Origin: Pseudomonas sp. H3(2019)
Lineage (GTDB): Bacteria > Pseudomonadota > Gammaproteobacteria > Pseudomonadales > Pseudomonadaceae
Direction: 5' to 3'
Length of the DNA: 64,000 nt
Assembly: GCF_007713465.1 (NCBI RefSeq)
Contig: NZ_VMSG01000005.1
Span: 1 to 64,000, forward strand
This document shows, in pieces, positions 27,070 to 37,541 of the stretch. The position numbers were made by a program, and so were the translations under genes. The notes below the pieces were generated by a model. It was given only the letters and a program-made list of their open reading frames with translations. It did not search any database and was not told the origin of the DNA. The first letter of the stretch is position 1; each line of letters opens with the position of its first letter.

Positions 27070-28677
27070 ATGGCAATCCTGCACACCCAGCTCAACCCCC
27101 GTTCAGCGGAGTTCGCGGCCAACAGCGCGGCGATGCTTGCACAGGTCGACGCGCTGCACACCCTGCTCGCTCAGGTCCGGCAAGGCGGCGGCGCCAAGGC
27201 CCAGGAACGGCATACCTCACGCGGCAAACTACTGCCCCGCGAGCGGATCAATCGCCTGCTCGACCCTGGCTCACCTTTTCTGGAAATCAGCCAACTGGCC
27301 GCTTACGAGGTCTACGGTGAAGAGGTCCCCGCCGCTGGAGTGATCGCCGGCATCGGCCGGGTCGAAGGTGTCGAATGCATGATCGTTGCCAACGACGCGA
27401 CCGTGAAAGGCGGTTCGTACTACCCGCTGACCGTGAAAAAACACCTGCGAGCCCAGACTATCGCCCAACAGAATCGACTGCCGTGCATCTACCTGGTCGA
27501 CTCCGGCGGCGCCAACCTGCCGCGTCAGGATGAAGTGTTCCCGGACCGTGAACACTTCGGGCGGATCTTCTTCAACCAGGCCAACATGAGCGCCATGGGC
27601 ATCCCGCAGATCGCTGTGGTCATGGGCTCCTGCACTGCCGGTGGCGCCTATGTGCCAGCCATGGCCGATGAAGCGATCATGGTCCGTCAACAGGCGACGA
27701 TTTTCCTTGCCGGCCCGCCGCTGGTAAAAGCCGCGACCGGTGAAGTGGTCAGCGCCGAAGACCTGGGCGGCGCCGATGTGCACTGCAAGATTTCCGGTGT
27801 GGCCGACCATTACGCCGGCAGCGACGAACACGCGTTGGCGCTGGCTCGGCGCAGCGTTGCCAACCTCAACTGGCGCAAACTCGGTGAACTGCAGCAACGC
27901 ACGCCGATCGCCCCGCTGTTCGCCAGCGATGAGTTGTACGGCGTGGTGCCGGCCGACGCCAAGCAGCCGTTCGATGTGCGTGAAGTCATCGCGCGTCTGG
28001 TCGACGGTTCGGTGTTCGATGAGTTCAAAGCGCTGTTTGGTACGACGCTGGTCTGTGGTTTCGCACACCTGCACGGCTACCCGATCGCGATTCTCGCCAA
28101 CAACGGCATCCTCTTCGCCGAAGCGGCGCAAAAAGGTGCGCACTTCATCGAACTGGCCTGCCAGCGCGGGATTCCCTTGCTGTTCCTGCAGAACATCACC
28201 GGCTTCATGGTCGGTCAGAAATACGAAGCCGGCGGCATTGCCAAGCACGGCGCAAAACTGGTCACCGCCGTGGCCTGCGCCAAGGTGCCGAAATTTACTG
28301 TGATCATCGGCGGCAGCTTCGGCGCCGGTAACTACGGCATGTGTGGGCGGGCCTACGATCCGCGGTTCCTGTGGATGTGGCCGAACGCACGAATCGGCGT
28401 GATGGGCGCCGAGCAAGCCGCGGGTGTGCTGGTTCAAGTCAAGCGCGAACAGGCTGAACGCAGCGGTCATCCTTTCTCCGACGCCCAGGAAGCCGAGATC
28501 AAGCAACCGATCCTCGATCAGTACGAAGAACAGGGCCACCCCTACTATTCCAGCGCCCGGTTGTGGGACGACGGCGTCATTGACCCGGCGCAAACCCGCG
28601 ACGTGCTGGCCCTGGCCTTGTCTGCATCGCTGAATGCACCTATCGAACCGAGCCGCTTCGGCGTGTTCCGGATGTGA
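27070..28677 (+). CDS. liuB: Methylcrotonyl-CoA carboxylase, carboxyltransferase (beta) subunit
   Basis: Transfers the carboxyl group from carboxybiotin on LiuD to 3-methylcrotonyl-CoA, giving 3-methylglutaconyl-CoA. The 535-residue protein has the N-domain [37 protein letters not shown], and the C-domain [13 protein letters not shown] and [20 protein letters not shown], which build the two CoA/biotin sites. Length and motifs are normal. It sits between liuA and liuC in one operon. Confidence 0.96.
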   Translation: MAILHTQLNPRSAEFAANSAAMLAQVDALHTLLAQVRQGGGAKAQERHTSRGKLLPRERINRLLDPGSPFLEISQLAAYEVYGEEVPAAGVIAGIGRVEGVECMIVANDATVKGGSYYPLTVKKHLRAQTIAQQNRLPCIYLVDSGGANLPRQDEVFPDREHFGRIFFNQANMSAMGIPQIAVVMGSCTAGGAYVPAMADEAIMVRQQATIFLAGPPLVKAATGEVVSAEDLGGADVHCKISGVADHYAGSDEHALALARRSVANLNWRKLGELQQRTPIAPLFASDELYGVVPADAKQPFDVREVIARLVDGSVFDEFKALFGTTLVCGFAHLHGYPIAILANNGILFAEAAQKGAHFIELACQRGIPLLFLQNITGFMVGQKYEAGGIAKHGAKLVTAVACAKVPKFTVIIGGSFGAGNYGMCGRAYDPRFLWMWPNARIGVMGAEQAAGVLVQVKREQAERSGHPFSDAQEAEIKQPILDQYEEQGHPYYSSARLWDDGVIDPAQTRDVLALALSASLNAPIEPSRFGVFRM

Positions 28678-28690
28678 TCTGGAGAAAACC

Positions 28691-29505
28691 ATGAGCGACT
28701 TCAATACCCTCGAACTGCTGACCGACCCGCGTGGTTTCGCCACGCTGTGGTTGAGTCGCGAGGCGAAAAACAACGCCTTCAACGCTGAAATGATCCGCGA
28801 ACTGATCCTCGCGCTGGACAAGGTCCAGAGCAACCCGAGCCTGCGTTTTCTGCTGGTGCGCGGACGTGGCAAGCATTTCAGCGCTGGCGCTGACCTGGCC
28901 TGGATGCAGCAATCGGCCGAACTCGATTACCACACCAACCTTGACGACGCTCGCGAGCTGGCTGAGTTGATGTACAACCTGGCCAAGCTGAAAATCCCGA
29001 CGCTGGCGGTAGTCCAGGGCGCGGCCTATGGCGGCGCATTGGGCTTGATCAGTTGCTGCGACATGGCGATTGGTGCCGATGACGCGCAATTCTGCCTGTC
29101 GGAAGTGCGCATCGGTCTGGCGCCCGCGGTGATCAGCCCTTTCGTTGTGCAAGCCATCGGCGAACGGGCCGCGCGCCGTTATGCACTGACCGCTGAACGT
29201 TTCAGTGGCCAACGTGCTCAAGAAATCGGCCTGCTCAGCGAAAGCTATCCGGCCAGCGAACTGGAGTCGCAGGTCGAACAGTGGATCAACAATCTGTTGC
29301 TCAATAGCCCACACGCCATGCGCTCAAGTAAGGAGTTGCTGCGTGAAGTCGGCAACGGTTCCTTGAACCCGGCGTTGCGCCGCTACTGTGAAAACGCGAT
29401 CGCCCGAATTCGCGTCAGCCCTGAAGGTCAGGAAGGCTTGCGAGCGTTCCTGCAGAAACGTCCGCCAAGCTGGCAGCCCGAATCCACTACCAAGGAGCTG
29501 CGTTG

Positions 29506-29506
<1 letters not shown>
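28691..29506 (+). CDS. liuC: 3-Methylglutaconyl-CoA hydratase
   Basis: Hydrates 3-methylglutaconyl-CoA to HMG-CoA. This 271-residue enoyl-CoA hydratase/crotonase-fold protein has the oxyanion-hole stretches GKHFSAGADLAWM and GAAYGGALGLISCCDMAIG, plus the catalytic-glutamate region CLSEVRIGLAPAVISPFV. The ATG at 28691 follows GGAG; the in-frame sequence upstream lies inside liuB. Its stop overlaps the liuD start as TGATG, so translation is coupled. In some pseudomonads the same cluster also serves acyclic terpene degradation (gamma-carboxygeranoyl-CoA hydratase); I cannot tell from this sequence alone. Confidence 0.92.
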
Positions 29507-31455
<1,949 letters not shown>

Positions 31456-31468
31456 TCGCGGCCTGATG

Positions 31469-31493
31469 ACAGGTCCTACGCCGTAGGACCTGT
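31469..31493. terminator. Bidirectional terminator after liuD
   Basis: Arms ACAGGTCCTAC and GTAGGACCTGT flank the loop GCC, followed by a short T-run. It separates liuD from the convergent repressor gene. Confidence 0.7.
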
Positions 31494-31497
31494 TTGA

Positions 31498-32163
31498 CTA
31501 GAACTTGGCAGTTGCCTGTACCACGACTCCGATAATTTGGCACTCGTCGGTAAACAAGGCTTTCGGATAGGTCGGGTTCAGCGGCACGAGATACCGTTGA
31601 CCGCCCTCTTCGATCAATTTGCGGAACGTCGCTTCGGCGCTGTCTGGCCACTGCGCGATCACCAGTTTTCCGGGCACGGCTTCAACCGCCGGGTCGACCA
31701 GAATCAGCATGTCTTGCGCAATACTGATGCCACTCGGTGCAGTCATCGCATCGCCGACCACGACCAGCCAGAACGCCGGGCCTTGGGCGTGATAATCCGA
31801 TAACTCGTGACGTCCCTTGGCATAAGCAGCCGGCGCAGCCTCGCGCACCTCACTGATACCCTGCCAGTCACTGACCGGATAACGGAAGTACGGGTTGTAC
31901 TTTTGCGCCAGCGACACTTCGTAATCGCCCTCTTGCGGCTCGTCATTCGCAAGCTCGGGTTCCCTGATCACCAGGGCGACCTCGAGAAACCCCAGCCCCA
32001 ACTCCCGAAGTACCCGGTTCATGTCCTCGAGGCTGGGCTGGCGACGCTTGTTCAGCCAATGGCCGACACCGCCCTGAGACATTGCGAGACGCTCTGCAAG
32101 CTTTTCCTGAGTGATTTTGAGCTCACTCATCTTGGCCTTGACCAACTCAATCCATTTATCCAT
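31498..32163 (-). CDS. XRE/S24 (CI-LexA type) repressor, protease residues apparently lost
   Basis: A 221-residue repressor. The helix-turn-helix is at about 14-40 (ITQEKLAERLAMSQGGVGHW), and residues 125-221 align with the S24 peptidase domain of lambda CI and LexA. In that family a Ser in GDSM/GNSM and a Lys in TFKKL drive self-cleavage. Here the first reads GDAM (A139), and the second TFRKL (R181 where the catalytic Lys is expected, K182 next to it). The Ala-Gly cleavage pair is also not evident near residue 100 (DWQG). Self-cleavage is thus unlikely; it may act as a constitutive or ligand-controlled repressor. ATG 32163 begins the conserved MDKWIELV. Confidence 0.82.
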   Translation of the reverse strand: MDKWIELVKAKMSELKITQEKLAERLAMSQGGVGHWLNKRRQPSLEDMNRVLRELGLGFLEVALVIREPELANDEPQEGDYEVSLAQKYNPYFRYPVSDWQGISEVREAAPAAYAKGRHELSDYHAQGPAFWLVVVGDAMTAPSGISIAQDMLILVDPAVEAVPGKLVIAQWPDSAEATFRKLIEEGGQRYLVPLNPTYPKALFTDECQIIGVVVQATAKF

Positions 32164-32292
32164 GGGCGGAACAATACTTCGTGTAGTCGGACCCTCAACA
32201 CACACATTGTAGTATTTAATTTCTCGTCATAAATACATATTGTACTAGGATTCGAGTTATTCAATCGCCCCACCCACGGAGCATTACCCGCC

Positions 32293-32634
32293 ATGGACAT
32301 CCCCCGCAAAGACACGACCGAACAAGACATCGACACGAACTTCACCTCGCTCAAGGGTTGTGCAGCAGCCCAACGCGCCCTGGACTATTACTTGAAACCA
32401 ACTGTTTCAGAATTCGAAGTCGCAGAACGATTTTTCGATGTCAACCGTAACATCAGCAGCGAAGAGGCTCTGGTCCATGCATCGGACTTGCTGCGCTGTG
32501 CGGCCGCGACCGCTTATGAGTCGGCAGACAACCTGCATGGCGCAAGCCGCGATCTGGCATTTTCAGTGGTACACATGATCGACATGGCCAAGGCCATGGT
32601 GGACAGGTCCCTGGACGGTGACCAGAAAGATTGA
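32293..32634 (+). CDS. DUF6124-like small protein
   Basis: A 113-residue soluble protein without known function. The sequence pattern NRNISSEEALVHASDLLRCA followed by a C-terminal helix ending in MAKAMVDRSLDG matches the DUF6124 family, which is common and often multi-copy in Pseudomonas; the assignment is from memory. GGAG precedes the ATG. It is divergent from the S24 repressor with 130 bases between starts, so it could be under that repressor. Confidence 0.75.
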   Translation: MDIPRKDTTEQDIDTNFTSLKGCAAAQRALDYYLKPTVSEFEVAERFFDVNRNISSEEALVHASDLLRCAAATAYESADNLHGASRDLAFSVVHMIDMAKAMVDRSLDGDQKD

Positions 32635-32744
32635 ACAGGAAAAACGATTAAAGAACGCTGCGATTTGAGTCAAGCCGCAGACGCTTGAGGACGCCACAGG
32701 AAAAAATTTGCCTATAGGCAGGATGAAAACATTTGACTTGCAAA

Positions 32745-32763
32745 TGATAATAATTATTATTGC
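32745..32763. promoter_or_regulatory. Fur box over the prrF promoter
   Basis: TGATAATAATTATTATTGC contains the perfect palindrome ATAATAATTATTAT (32747-32760) and fits the GATAAT-based Fur consensus. TTGACT (32733-32738) and TATTAT (32755-32760), 16 bases apart, form the promoter, and the Fur box covers the -10. Confidence 0.82.
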
Positions 32764-32767
32764 ATGC

Positions 32768-32880
32768 AACTGATCGCGAGATCAGTCGATAGACCAAGAG
32801 ACCTTAGGTCGGACTCCTGGAATATCTCCTCATCAGGCTAATCACGGTTTTTGACCCGGCTTTTTGCCGGGTCTTTTTTT
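32768..32880 (+). ncRNA. prrF: PrrF-type iron-responsive small RNA
   Basis: This is the Pseudomonas counterpart of RyhB: made when iron is scarce, it base-pairs with mRNAs of iron-using proteins such as sodB and sdh through Hfq. The stretch contains CTGATCGCGAGATCAG and CTCCTCATCAGGCTAATCAC, the conserved PrrF core, and ends in a terminator GACCCGG-CTTTTTG-CCGGGTC plus seven T's at 32853-32880. A Fur box overlaps the promoter directly upstream. Length about 113 bases, as expected. A single copy is seen here; the other PrrF of the genome would lie elsewhere. The 5' end is inferred from the -10. Confidence 0.9.
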
Positions 32881-33155
32881 GCCAGTTATTCTGGCTATGG
32901 CTTCAGGCTAATGAAGTCGGGTGCTGCTGAATTCGATGGCGCGGATGATATCAAAAGAGCATCTTTTTGCAACAGACCGCTCAAGCACGGGCTTAAGACC
33001 ACCAAAGATAGTACTTGAGAATCAATCGCATAAACACTAAGCTGCGGCTGCGTCAAGGACGACGCCCCCCATTTTATCCCCCCGCAAATTGCCCTCGGCT
33101 TTCCCACCCTTGCGTGTAAAGTAACAGCCATAAAAATCATACTCAGGAATAGATT
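32881..33155. other. Intergenic region before the M14 gene
   Basis: The stretch between the prrF terminator and the carboxypeptidase gene holds AT-rich sequence and AGGAAT before the start codon. I see no reading frame or repeat that I would defend. Confidence 0.35.
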
Positions 33156-34307
33156 ATGACCGTGGCTCACCGCTCCTTTGAGATCACTGCCAACTTCGAC
33201 AGCGGCAATATCGAGGTGCTGGACCTCAGCAATCCATTGCAGGCCCTGCTGGCCATCAAACCCGACACCCGCAGTCAGCATTTCCAGTGGTTTCACTTCA
33301 AGGCCAGTGGTCTGCACGTCGGCCAGGAACATTGGTTTCGACTGAACAACGCCAGTAAATCCTCCTATCACAAGGCATGGGACGGTTACCAGGCGGTGGC
33401 CTCGTACGACCACGTCAACTGGTTCCGTGTGCCAACAATCTTTGAAGGCGACTGCCTGCGCTTCAGCCTCGAAGCCACCGAAACTCACGCCTGGTTCGCC
33501 TACTTTGAACCCTACAGCCGCGGACGCCACGATTGGCTGATCGACCAGGCGTTGAGCAAGGCTGGCACCGAACTGCTGGCCACCGGCAAAAGCGTCGAAG
33601 GTCGTGATATTCAATTGTTGCGCAAAGGCAGCGGCGCCGAGGGTCAACGCAAAGTCTGGATCATCGCCCAGCAGCATCCCGGCGAACACATGGCCGAGTG
33701 GTTCATGGAAGGTGTCATCGAACGCCTGCAACAACACAATGATCCTGAGTTGAACAAACTGCTGGCCAGTGCTGATTTGTACCTGGTGCCGAACATGAAT
33801 CCGGACGGCGCCTTCCATGGTCACTTGCGGACCAACGCCATGGGCAAGGACCTCAACCGCGCCTGGCAGAGCGCGAGCCAGGACACCAGCCCGGAAGTAC
33901 TCTTCGTTCAACAGCAGATGGAACAGTACGGTGTCGACCTGTTCCTCGATATCCACGGCGATGAAGAAATTCCCTACGTGTTCACTGCTGGCTGCGAAGG
34001 CAACCCGGGCTACACGCCGCGAATCGCAAAACTCGAAGAGCACTTTCGCAGTCATCTGAAACACCTGACCCGCGACTTCCAGACCACTCATGGCTACACC
34101 CGCGACCTCCCGGGCAAGGCCAACATGACCCTCGCCTGCAACAGCGTCGGCGAGAAGTTCGATTGCCTGTCGTTGACGCTGGAGATGCCATTCAAAGACA
34201 ACAATGACGCACCGAATGCCCGCACCGGCTGGTCGGGCAAGCGTTCGATGCAGTTGGGCAAGGATGTGTTGTCGACGATTGCGGAGATGGTCAGCACCCT
34301 GCGTTGA
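33156..34307 (+). CDS. M14-family zinc carboxypeptidase, cytosolic type
   Basis: A 383-residue enzyme with no signal peptide. An N-terminal beta-sandwich of about 125 residues (QHFQWFHFKASGL) is followed by the catalytic domain: zinc ligands in AQQHPGEHMAEW (H and E), NPDGAFHGHLRTNAMGKDLNRAW for substrate carboxylate binding, and the third ligand in LFLDIHGDEEIPYV. The catalytic glutamate is in LTLEMPFKDN. This layout is that of the M14D cytosolic carboxypeptidases, which remove C-terminal residues from proteins such as polyglutamate tails in eukaryotes; the bacterial substrate is unknown. It is monocistronic. Confidence 0.87.
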   Translation: MTVAHRSFEITANFDSGNIEVLDLSNPLQALLAIKPDTRSQHFQWFHFKASGLHVGQEHWFRLNNASKSSYHKAWDGYQAVASYDHVNWFRVPTIFEGDCLRFSLEATETHAWFAYFEPYSRGRHDWLIDQALSKAGTELLATGKSVEGRDIQLLRKGSGAEGQRKVWIIAQQHPGEHMAEWFMEGVIERLQQHNDPELNKLLASADLYLVPNMNPDGAFHGHLRTNAMGKDLNRAWQSASQDTSPEVLFVQQQMEQYGVDLFLDIHGDEEIPYVFTAGCEGNPGYTPRIAKLEEHFRSHLKHLTRDFQTTHGYTRDLPGKANMTLACNSVGEKFDCLSLTLEMPFKDNNDAPNARTGWSGKRSMQLGKDVLSTIAEMVSTLR

Positions 34308-34330
34308 CGCCTCTCAATGGCAGCGTGCCG

Positions 34331-34423
34331 GTACGACGTGCAGCCATTTTTCACTCGGCGGCCGCGCTGTTCCATGGCTGGGCGCGGGGATCAACGCCGT
34401 GGCGCTGGTCCATTGGCTGCTGA
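34331..34423 (+). pseudogene. Possible relic of a cytochrome b561 C-terminus
   Basis: A 30-codon open stretch without a start reads FHSAAALFHGWARG, very close to LHLAAALFHGWVRR near the end of the cytochrome b561 encoded on the other strand at 34467-35009. At DNA level GCGCTGTTCCATGGCTGGG is shared in inverted orientation. It may be what remains of an old inverted duplication. Confidence 0.35.
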
Positions 34424-34466
34424 CACTGAAAAGCAGCGCACCTGAGCGATGCGCCGTGCCAGCCGA

Positions 34467-35009
34467 TCAGTGATCCTTGCCATGCAGCATGCTGTGCAAC
34501 ACTCCATCACGGCGCACCCAGCCATGGAACAGCGCCGCCGCCAGGTGCAGCAGAACGGTCAGAAACAGCACGTACGCCAGATACCCGTGGGCCGTGCGCA
34601 GAAAGGCGAACAGCAGCGCATTCGCCGGCACAATCGAAGGTAATTGCCACGAACTGCCGAGCATCACCGGATCCCCGGCTGCCGAAATCATCGCCCAACC
34701 CAGCAATGGCAGGATCAGCATCAACGCGTAAAGCAGCCCATGTGACGCCTTGGCCGCCAGCACTTGCCAGCCCGGAAAGTCTGCCGGCAACGGCGGCTGG
34801 CGAGTCGAAAAGCGTACAAGCACACGCACGATCACCAACAGCAGAATTGCCATGCCCAACGGTTTGTGCAGATGGATCAGCCATTCATGGCGTTCGGACA
34901 CAGACGCGACCATGCCGGCCCCGATAAACAACATGGCGATGATCATCACTGCCATCAGCCAATGCAGCAGCCGCGCCAGCGGAGTGAAATGATGAGGGTG
35001 CGCGCTCAT
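34467..35009 (-). CDS. Cytochrome b561
   Basis: A 180-residue inner-membrane dihaem cytochrome b with four hydrophobic helices. Histidines at the expected places are in LARLLHWLMA, EWLIHLHKPLG, KASHGLLYALM and LLHLAAALFHGW. Proteins of this family pass electrons from quinol to periplasmic partners. Its start overlaps the stop of the catalase-like gene by four bases, so the peroxidase upstream is the likely partner: the cytochrome may feed it electrons. The pair is divergent from an ECF sigma factor gene whose promoter motif is also found before this operon. Confidence 0.88.
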   Translation of the reverse strand: MSAHPHHFTPLARLLHWLMAVMIIAMLFIGAGMVASVSERHEWLIHLHKPLGMAILLLVIVRVLVRFSTRQPPLPADFPGWQVLAAKASHGLLYALMLILPLLGWAMISAAGDPVMLGSSWQLPSIVPANALLFAFLRTAHGYLAYVLFLTVLLHLAAALFHGWVRRDGVLHSMLHGKDH

Positions 35010-36097
35010 TGTGGCGACTCCTGATTAGCGGTGGGCAACTGGCCGACTTCACTGGTTCGACGCAGGTAAGAACGGGCATAAGCTGCCGAACGTGCGGCCA
35101 GCAACGGGTCATCGGAACCCACGATACCGCTCGGCAAGACCAGCGGGTCGTAATTGATGTCGCGGCATTCGCCAGCGTTTTGCGCCTGGACGCTTTCCAG
35201 CACCAGCGTCCCGGCGTTCAGGACCTTGCGTTCCCCCAGCCAGGCCTTGCTGGCGTCGTTGGTCGGGTCAGCAGCCGTGGCCAGCGTGATGTTCAGTTGC
35301 CAACGCAACGGCCCGCTCTTCAAGCGCTGGAGCAGATCCTTTTCGAGAAAGTCCGCACCTTCAGGGGCGCTGGCGCCGACCGTATCTCGCACCACGGGGA
35401 CCACACTCCAGCGCACCGCCTGACGCTGACCCGCGGCGTTGACCAGATAAAAAGCATTGATGCCGTTGTAGGTCTCGGTCACGTAACTGGCCGACGGCTT
35501 GGCGGTCTTGACCCATTGCAGGAAAGGCGTGGTTTCCGGGTGTGTGGCAAAAAATGCCGGGACGCTCGCAGGATTGGGTTTGCCGGTGGCTGGATCGGGA
35601 GTCTGGGCTTGCTGCAACTGATAGAACGCCTCGGGTGTGCCCACCGGGAACACCGGCATGCTGTTCATCCCCGTGCGCCATTGCTGACCGTTGGCCTGCT
35701 TGAAGCGCAACGCCAGGCTGCGGATCGGCACGCTACTGTCCGGCGCGTAGGGATTGCCGCTGGGCAACGCAAAACGCCCGACAACCGGCGTTCGTGCCGC
35801 ACTGAAGACCTGAGCGGTTGAATACGGACGCGCCTCGCTGCTGCTTTCAAAATACCCGGCCACGCACACGCCTTTGGCGTGATTGCGCCGAAACCCCGGG
35901 TGTATGCCATTATTTTTCTCCAACACGTCGACCAGCGCTTTTGGTGTCAGACGCTGCGGGTCAAACGTGCCATTGACGTAGGCAAAGGCCCCGGCCAGTG
36001 CAGCGACTACCGCGCCGATACCGGCCAGGCGCAAGACAATGCTCGCGCTGCTCAGGGGGACTTTGTCGGGCCGCGGCGGTGGTGAACGATCAACCAT
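35006..36097 (-). CDS. Membrane-anchored catalase-related peroxidase (SrpA-like)
   Basis: A 363-residue haem peroxidase with an N-terminal membrane segment at residues 20-43. Catalase-core elements are present: GFRRNHAKGVCVAGYF with the distal histidine, RSLALRF, and a shortened C-terminus lacking the extended domains of true catalases. SrpA-type enzymes are monofunctional peroxidases in the periplasm. The gene heads an operon with cytochrome b561 and faces an ECF sigma factor gene. A GGAATAA-N14-CGTCT element before it matches that before the sigma gene. Confidence 0.88.
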   Translation of the reverse strand: MVDRSPPPRPDKVPLSSASIVLRLAGIGAVVAALAGAFAYVNGTFDPQRLTPKALVDVLEKNNGIHPGFRRNHAKGVCVAGYFESSSEARPYSTAQVFSAARTPVVGRFALPSGNPYAPDSSVPIRSLALRFKQANGQQWRTGMNSMPVFPVGTPEAFYQLQQAQTPDPATGKPNPASVPAFFATHPETTPFLQWVKTAKPSASYVTETYNGINAFYLVNAAGQRQAVRWSVVPVVRDTVGASAPEGADFLEKDLLQRLKSGPLRWQLNITLATAADPTNDASKAWLGERKVLNAGTLVLESVQAQNAGECRDINYDPLVLPSGIVGSDDPLLAARSAAYARSYLRRTSEVGQLPTANQESPQ

Positions 36098-36141
36098 GTG
36101 AACATCTCCAGGGCCGTGGGCCGCCGGTGGGAAGGATCAAT

Positions 36142-36168
36142 CAGACGAAGCCCGCAGAGGTTTATTCC
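36142..36168 (-). promoter_or_regulatory. ECF-type promoter of the catalase-cytochrome b561 operon
   Basis: On the minus strand GGAATAA (36168-36162) is followed after 14 bases by CGTCTG (36147-36142), about 45 bases before the start codon. Motif and spacing equal those of the divergent sigma-factor promoter. Confidence 0.72.
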
Positions 36169-36196
36169 ATGGCCCGGTATTTATTTTTCCAATGCT

Positions 36197-36223
36197 GGAA
36201 TAACCTCCCCTGCCGAGCGTCTT
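36197..36223 (+). promoter_or_regulatory. ECF-type promoter of the sigma/anti-sigma operon
   Basis: GGAATAA (36197-36203) and CGTCTT (36218-36223) are 14 bases apart, 17 bases before the first ATG. This indicates autoregulation by the sigma factor. Transcription would start very near the start codon, so the leader is short. Confidence 0.72.
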
Positions 36224-36239
36224 CCTGATCCAAAGCGTA

Positions 36240-36764
36240 ATGACTAGCCAGCATTCCATGAACGATCTCGACGAACCGTTACGTGAACTCATCCCCAGAC
36301 TGCGGCGTTTTGCCGTGTCGTTGACGCGCAACCCCAGCAACGCTGACGATCTGGTGCAGTCGTGCCTGGAGCGAGCGCTGTCGGGATGGGGCGACAAACG
36401 CCCGGACGGCGACTTGCGCGCCTGGCTGTTTTCGATTCTGTATCGACAGTTTCTCGACGCCCATCGACGCTCAAGGCGTTATGCGCGAATGCTCGAGTTT
36501 TTCACCGGTCGCGACGACGCACAGCCCTCGGTCGAACGCACGGTGCTGGCGCAATCGACGCTGCAAGCCTTCGATAAACTGACCACCGAGCAACGCGCGT
36601 TGTTGCTCTGGGTCTCGGTGGAAGGCTTGAGTTACAAGGAGGTTGCCGAGATTCTCGGCGTCCCCACCGGCACCGTGATGTCTCGCCTGTCCCGCGCTCG
36701 CCAGGCCTTGCGCCAGCTCAGCGACGGCGAAATCACCAGCCCTTCTTTGCGGATACTCAAATGA
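36240..36764 (+). CDS. ECF-family RNA polymerase sigma factor
   Basis: A 174-residue group-4 sigma factor. Region 2 covers residues 10-75, with SLTRNPSNADDLVQSCLERAL and LRAWLFSILYRQFLD, and region 4 covers 108-160, with LLLWVSVEGLSYKEVAEILG and VPTGTVMSRLSRARQAL. It should direct the catalase-cytochrome operon opposite and its own gene, given the two matching promoters. An alternative start is ATG 36258 (MNDLDEP); neither has a good ribosome-binding site. The anti-sigma gene overlaps its stop by four bases. Confidence 0.92.
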   Translation: MTSQHSMNDLDEPLRELIPRLRRFAVSLTRNPSNADDLVQSCLERALSGWGDKRPDGDLRAWLFSILYRQFLDAHRRSRRYARMLEFFTGRDDAQPSVERTVLAQSTLQAFDKLTTEQRALLLWVSVEGLSYKEVAEILGVPTGTVMSRLSRARQALRQLSDGEITSPSLRILK

Positions 36765-37513
36765 TCAACATGCCCCCAAGCGTCAGTGACCTGCACGCCT
36801 ACGTCGACCATCAACTCAACGACGTGGACCGGCGACTGGTGGAAACGTACCTGGCGGCCAATCCGCACGTCGCCGAGCAGGTTCAGGCCTGGCAACAGGA
36901 CGCCCAGCAACTGCGTGCAGCCTTGAGCGGCGCCTTGCAGCAACCGCCTAACCCGAACCTCGACCCCGGCGTGATTCGCCAGCGTCTGAAACGCCAGTCC
37001 CGCCGCCACTTGGCCAGCGCCGCCATGTTGCTGATCGCCGTCAGTGCTGGCGGCCTGAGCGGCTGGCAAGCACGGGAAATAACCATGGTGGGTGCAACAC
37101 CACCAATGACCGACGCACTGCAGGCTTACCGGATGTTCGCCCAGCAAGGCATCCTGCCGGCCGACTACAAGGTCACCGATGACGGCGACATGCAGGGCTG
37201 GCTCGACCGTTATTTCTCCCGGGCCGATCGCTTGCCGAACCTCGCCAACTCGGGGTTCAAACCGGTCAGCGCACGGTTGCTGAGCACCGAGCAGGGTCCT
37301 GCAGCAATGGTGATGTACGAAGACCAGAGCGGCCGCAAGATCAGTTTTTACATCCGTCCGCCTGGCCCGAAGAACAACCTGCTGCCACGCGGCAGTCGCA
37401 GCGACGGCGAGTTACAGGCTCAATACTGGTCCGGGGCCGGGTACAACTATGCGATGGTCAGCGAAGCCCGGGATCCGGCGACGCCAATGCTCAAGCAGAT
37501 GCAGAGGTTTTAA
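36761..37513 (+). CDS. Membrane-bound anti-sigma factor
   Basis: A 250-residue single-span protein. Residues 5-80 form the cytoplasmic anti-sigma part (VSDLHAYVDHQLNDVDRRLVE is the usual helix that binds sigma region 4), residues 85-105 the membrane span (HLASAAMLLIAVSAGGLSG), and the rest is periplasmic. There is no HxxxCxxC zinc motif. It is translationally coupled to the sigma gene by ATGA. Release probably follows an oxidative or similar signal, given the peroxidase opposite. Confidence 0.9.
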   Translation: MINMPPSVSDLHAYVDHQLNDVDRRLVETYLAANPHVAEQVQAWQQDAQQLRAALSGALQQPPNPNLDPGVIRQRLKRQSRRHLASAAMLLIAVSAGGLSGWQAREITMVGATPPMTDALQAYRMFAQQGILPADYKVTDDGDMQGWLDRYFSRADRLPNLANSGFKPVSARLLSTEQGPAAMVMYEDQSGRKISFYIRPPGPKNNLLPRGSRSDGELQAQYWSGAGYNYAMVSEARDPATPMLKQMQRF

Positions 37514-37541
37514 AGCTTCAAAGCTGAATGACAGGGTGTAA

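Noticed and set aside
27271..28872. A 533-codon open frame on the minus strand
   Set aside because: Antisense to liuB, with composition of a shadow frame.
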